A stretch of DNA of 9,796 bases from CAZIGM01 sp964538675 (lineage in GTDB: Bacteria; Bacillota; Bacilli; Tepidibacillales; Tepidibacillaceae). Shown in pieces: positions 7,742 to 9,796 of the stretch. The notes beneath the pieces were generated by a model that saw only the letters and a program-made list of their open reading frames with translations, ran no database searches and was not told the origin of the DNA. Position numbers and translations under genes: made by a program. Within the stretch, counting starts at the first letter, position 1. Each line of letters opens with the position of its first letter. The stretch is taken from assembly GCA_964538675.1 (NCBI GenBank), contig CAZIGM010000058.1, positions 1 through 9,796 of the forward strand, in the 5' to 3' direction.

Positions 7742-7770
7742 AGAATCTGATAATTCACAAACTAATTAAT

Positions 7771-7800
7771 TTGAAAAAAAAAAGTCCTTTATACTATTAT
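7771..7800 (+). promoter_or_regulatory. Candidate sigma-A promoter P1 of rpsT
   Basis: TTGAAA (7771-7776, 5 of 6), an 18-nt spacer containing an A-tract, and TATTAT (7795-7800, 5 of 6). Use of this promoter would give a leader of about 110 nt before rpsT. It lies in the 236-bp divergent gpr/rpsT intergenic region. Confidence 0.45.
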
Positions 7801-7815
7801 GTAATTAGTATTATC

Positions 7816-7844
7816 TTGCTTTTTTATGATTAGCATGTTAGAAT
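7816..7844 (+). promoter_or_regulatory. Candidate sigma-A promoter P2 of rpsT
   Basis: TTGCTT (7816-7821, 3 of 6), a 17-nt spacer, and TAGAAT (7839-7844, 5 of 6) preceded by TGT, an extended -10 motif. The predicted start near 7851 gives a leader of about 65 nt. I cannot decide between P1 and P2; tandem use is possible. Confidence 0.45.
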
Positions 7845-7902
7845 ATCTGATGTTGTATTTATTCTTTAATTAATTTTGAAATTACATATAATAGGTTGCA
7901 CC

Positions 7903-7912
7903 AAGGAGGTGA
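7903..7912 (+). promoter_or_regulatory. Ribosome binding site deciding the rpsT start
   Basis: AAGGAGGTGA is an almost full-length anti-16S match 5 nt before ATG 7918. It lies inside the longer frame that opens at 7876, which rules that start out. Confidence 0.95.
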
Positions 7913-7917
7913 ATGTT

Positions 7918-8196
7918 ATGCCTAATATTAAATCAGCTATAAAACGTGTCAAAGTTAATGAAAAAAATAAACTAAAAAATTCAGCACAAAAATCAGCACT
8001 TCGTACATCTATTAAAAATTTTGAAGTAGCTGTTCAAAATAACGATATCGAAAATGCAAAAGATTCACTTATGGTAGCAACTAAAAAATTAGATAAAGCT
8101 GTATCTAAAGGTTTAATTAAGAAAAACACAGCATCAAGAAAAAAATCTCGTTTAACAAAAAAACTTAATGAGCTTTCTAAGAACGCAACAGCATAA
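7918..8196 (+). CDS. rpsT: 30S ribosomal protein S20
   Basis: S20 (bS20) is a primary 16S rRNA-binding protein of the small subunit. The 92-residue, lysine-rich product starts MPNIKSAIKRVKVNEKN and contains the conserved AVSKGLIKKNTASRKKSRL near the C-terminus (about 60-78). Length is typical. The only plus-strand gene in the window, it is divergent from gpr and convergent with holA, exactly its arrangement in Bacillus. The start at 7918 is set by the ribosome binding site at 7903-7912; the open frame extends to 7876, but the added residues are not S20-like. A terminator follows 18 nt after the stop. Confidence 0.98.
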   Translation: MPNIKSAIKRVKVNEKNKLKNSAQKSALRTSIKNFEVAVQNNDIENAKDSLMVATKKLDKAVSKGLIKKNTASRKKSRLTKKLNELSKNATA

Positions 8197-8213
8197 ATAT
8201 TTAAACACATAAT

Positions 8214-8242
8214 AAGACCCTCCAATATGAGAGGGTCTTTAT
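8214..8242. terminator. Bidirectional terminator between rpsT and holA
   Basis: A 9-bp perfect stem AAGACCCTC (8214-8222) and GAGGGTCTT (8231-8239) has an 8-nt loop. The plus side is followed by TATTTA and the minus side by ATTATG. It serves convergent rpsT and holA; the holA stop (8245-8243) lies 3 nt from the stem. The T-run is better on the plus strand, so it is stronger for rpsT. Confidence 0.88.
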
Positions 8243-9238
8243 TTACTTACTATTCATTAATCCCCTTAAGTAGAACATAAACATTTCTATCGCTAATATT
8301 TTGTTCATCTGTCCTGATTTAATTTCATAGTCAACTTCTGCTAACCTTTTTAAAATACTTCTTAATTGTTCTTCATTAAATCTACTAGCTTGTTGCACAG
8401 CTATTTTAGTAACGTATGGGTGTATCGCCATCTGTGATGATATTTGTTTTTCAGAATAGCCTAAACGATAAAGCTCTTTTGCAATCAGCATTATTCTAAA
8501 TTGTCTAGCTAATAGAGCTAATATCTTAACTGGTTCTTCTTTATTTTTTAACAAATCATAAAATATTTGAAAAGCACGATCAATCTCTATACTTGCCACT
8601 AATTCTATTAACAAAAATATATTTTTCTCTAAAAGTCTAGTTGTTAAAAGATTAACAATTTCATTGTTAATTAAACCTTTGACACCAACATATACAGCCA
8701 TTTTATTTATTTCTTGAGCTAATATTTGCAAATCCTGACCAACTGTATATATTAATAATTGAGCGGCTTCATCTGTTATATTTGTGTCAGCTATATTTGC
8801 CTTTTTTTTAACCCATTCCACTAATGCTAAATTAGAGAGTGGTAAAAAAACTTTTACTTTGCCCTTATCTTTCATCAATTTCACTATTTTCTTTCTCTCA
8901 TCTAATTTATCGTATGGTACCCAAAATACAATCGTGCTATAATCAACTGGTTGTTTTAAATAAAGTTCTAAATCTTTAGTATTATGTTCTATAACTTTAT
9001 TAGCTTTTTGACCTGTAAAAAGAAAAGCATTTTTAGCAATAATCAGCTTATGCTTAGATATAAATGGAGGCATCTCAGCTTCTTGAATAACCTCCTCTAA
9101 CGGTGTAGTTGATAAATCATATGTAATAACATTAAATTCTCTATCCTCAACAGGTATTAGAGATTTAATTAATTTATTTATTTCTTCTTGTATCAGATAA
9201 GATTCTGATCCATAAAAAATATATGTGGTTGATTTCAT
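8243..9238 (-). CDS. holA: DNA polymerase III subunit delta (YqeN/HolA)
   Basis: The delta subunit is the clamp-loader component that opens the beta sliding clamp at the replication fork. The 331-residue product has the family N-terminus (TYIFYGSESYLIQEEINKL, 4-22), the element EMPPFISKHKLIIAKN (about 54-69), and the C-terminal collar domain with LALLARQFRIMLIAKEL and the closing EVDYEIKSGQMNKILAIEMF. It belongs to the AAA+ superfamily but lacks a working Walker A motif, as is normal for delta. ATG 9238 is preceded by AGGAGGC (9247-9253) with 8 nt spacing. It probably has its own promoter just downstream of a strong terminator. It is convergent with rpsT, as in Bacillus. Confidence 0.96.
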   Translation of the reverse strand: MKSTTYIFYGSESYLIQEEINKLIKSLIPVEDREFNVITYDLSTTPLEEVIQEAEMPPFISKHKLIIAKNAFLFTGQKANKVIEHNTKDLELYLKQPVDYSTIVFWVPYDKLDERKKIVKLMKDKGKVKVFLPLSNLALVEWVKKKANIADTNITDEAAQLLIYTVGQDLQILAQEINKMAVYVGVKGLINNEIVNLLTTRLLEKNIFLLIELVASIEIDRAFQIFYDLLKNKEEPVKILALLARQFRIMLIAKELYRLGYSEKQISSQMAIHPYVTKIAVQQASRFNEEQLRSILKRLAEVDYEIKSGQMNKILAIEMFMFYLRGLMNSK

Positions 9239-9263
9239 TTTCGTGTGCCTCCTAGCTTTTTTA

Positions 9264-9292
9264 ATTATAACACAATTAAAAACCGTGGATAA
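9264..9292 (-). promoter_or_regulatory. Sigma-A promoter of holA
   Basis: A perfect TATAAT (9269-9264) is preceded by TGT, an extended -10. The matching -35 position (9292-9287, TTATCC) is poor, 3 of 6, and falls in the loop and 3' arm of the terminator hairpin at 9278-9303. The predicted start near 9257 gives a very short leader of about 19 nt containing the ribosome binding site. Confidence 0.55.
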
Positions 9293-9303
9293 CCACGGTT
9301 TTT
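9278..9303. terminator. Strong bidirectional intrinsic terminator upstream of holA
   Basis: A perfect 11-bp stem, AAAAACCGTGG (9278-9288) against CCACGGTTTTT (9293-9303), has a 4-nt ATAA loop. Both strands end in a run of five T, though the run is within the stem. On the minus strand it would end transcripts of the partial gene and the repeat element to the right, insulating holA. Confidence 0.88.
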
Positions 9304-9323
9304 ATGCCCTTATTATTGATGAA

Positions 9324-9444
9324 AGAGGAGTATAATCACGCTTATGTAAACGCCCAAAGACAAATCTAGAATTTCTCATTGGACGGGAAGCATTGGGTTA
9401 ATACTACTATACTCAACTTGCTCCCAAAGTGTGATTACTCCTCT
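9324..9444. repeat. 121-bp imperfect inverted-repeat element, possible structured RNA or MITE-like
   Basis: The outer arms AGAGGAGT-(AT)-AATCAC (9324-9339) and GTGATTACTCCTCT (9431-9444) pair over 14 bp with one 2-nt bulge. Inside is a second hairpin: GGG(A)AGCA TTGGGT (9385-9398) pairs with ACTCAA (CT) TGCTCCC (9411-9425) around a 12-nt loop. One G-U pair makes the plus-strand RNA fold slightly better than the minus strand, where it becomes A-C. The right arm overlaps the last codons and stop of the partial gene at 9435. The two arms could be terminal repeats of a small non-autonomous mobile element, or the closing stem of an RNA. I recognise no known RNA family and no clear target-site duplication. 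Confidence 0.6.
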
Positions 9445-9796
9445 ACCTTTTCTTCTATTTTTTCCAGCAAATTAATTTTATAACTAGCAATCAAATCGTT
9501 ATCTTTAGAAAATAATGAATAAATTATTTCATTTTCATCTACCTGATAATAATCTACATTTAAATTATCAGCCCAAGTCTTTGATTTATATATAACCTCA
9601 TCATTTTGATAAACAATAAGTTGATTGTTCTCGATTTCAACTATATATGGCATAAAAGTCTCGGCTTTTAGAGGCATTTGGCCGTCAAAATCACCTCTCT
9701 CTTCTACATTGCCTTCACTATCTTGTGTTTCTTGAATTGAATTAGTATTATCCGCCTTAATTCCAAAATTCATAGCTGCTTCTTCTTGAGGCGCCC
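9435..9796 (-). CDS. C-terminal part of an unrecognised acidic protein (5' end outside window)
   Basis: The frame is open to the window edge: codons for APQEEAA precede the ATG at 9773, no ribosome binding site lies before that ATG, and no stop occurs. This is therefore the last 119 residues of a longer protein. It has an acidic, low-complexity stretch (NSIQETQDSEGN, EERGDFDG), then a probable small beta-rich domain from FMPYIVEIENNQLIVY through NEIIYSLFSK, and a charged C-terminal helix ending EKIEEKVEE. The acidic linker followed by a beta domain resembles extracytoplasmic tails of membrane-anchored proteins; this is only inference. Its last three codons and stop lie in the right arm of the 9324-9444 repeat. 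I do not recognise the family. In Bacillus comEC sits upstream of holA, but this does not look like ComEC. Confidence 0.7.
   Translation of the reverse strand, partial: APQEEAAMNFGIKADNTNSIQETQDSEGNVEERGDFDGQMPLKAETFMPYIVEIENNQLIVYQNDEVIYKSKTWADNLNVDYYQVDENEIIYSLFSKDNDLIASYKINLLEKIEEKVEE

Noticed and set aside
7887..7892. Perfect TATAAT just before rpsT
   Set aside because: No -35 at 16-18 nt spacing and no TG motif; the start would fall only about 19 nt before the ATG. Possible but weaker than P1 and P2.
7876..7917. Upstream extension of the rpsT frame beginning at ATG 7876
   Set aside because: The strong ribosome site at 7903-7912 lies inside it and the extra residues are not S20-like.
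9331..9336. TATAAT on the plus strand inside the left arm of the inverted repeat
   Set aside because: No recognisable -35 upstream. It arises from the 2-nt bulge in the arm.
9319..9369. 16-codon plus-strand ORF MKEEYNHAYVNAQRQI
   Set aside because: No ribosome binding site, no promoter with a -35, and it overlaps the repeat arm.
9324..9444. 5S rRNA, 4.5S/SRP RNA, 6S RNA or T-box as identity of the hairpin element
   Set aside because: The size is near that of 5S, but none of the conserved motifs of these families is present on either strand.
1..9796. CRISPR arrays, insertion sequences, tRNA or rRNA genes
   Set aside because: No direct repeat arrays, transposase frames, tRNA-like folds or rRNA sequence seen in any region.

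Overview
This is an AT-rich window (about two-thirds A+T by eye) from the chromosome of a spore-forming Bacillota. I cannot place it further from sequence alone; Clostridia or a related lineage seems likely. The spore-specific genes gpr and spoIIP, the HrcA/CIRCE heat-shock control, the strong GGAGG ribosome binding sites and the gene order all point this way. The order is almost the one I recall from Bacillus subtilis: holA(yqeN), rpsT (opposite strand), gpr, spoIIP, yqxA, lepA, hemW, hrcA, grpE, followed there by dnaK and dnaJ.

Layout from right to left, which is the direction of transcription for all genes except rpsT. At the right edge lies the 3' part of an unrecognised acidic protein (9435 to beyond the window). 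Next come a 121-bp inverted-repeat element (9324-9444) and a strong GC-rich terminator hairpin (9278-9303). holA (DNA polymerase III delta subunit) follows and ends at a terminator shared with the convergent rpsT (ribosomal protein S20). Divergent from rpsT is the sporulation group gpr, spoIIP and a YqxA-like membrane protein, closed by a terminator at about 4889-4930. lepA has its own promoter and an AT-rich terminator, then hemW, then hrcA-grpE. The hrcA-grpE pair has a sigma-A promoter and a perfect CIRCE operator, and is expected to continue into dnaK/dnaJ outside the window.

Three functional groups sit side by side. One is germination and engulfment: GPR degrades SASPs during germination, and SpoIIP remodels septal peptidoglycan. 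One is translation and housekeeping: S20, LepA, HemW and HolA. The third is the HrcA-controlled chaperone operon, where HrcA represses its own promoter through CIRCE and GrpE is the nucleotide exchange factor for DnaK.

Most of the window is well-conserved core genome, and I see no convincing new multi-gene system. The least explained piece is the 121-bp inverted-repeat element at 9324-9444. Several start sites (hrcA, spoIIP, rpsT, probably the YqxA-like gene) look better placed downstream of the longest open frame.
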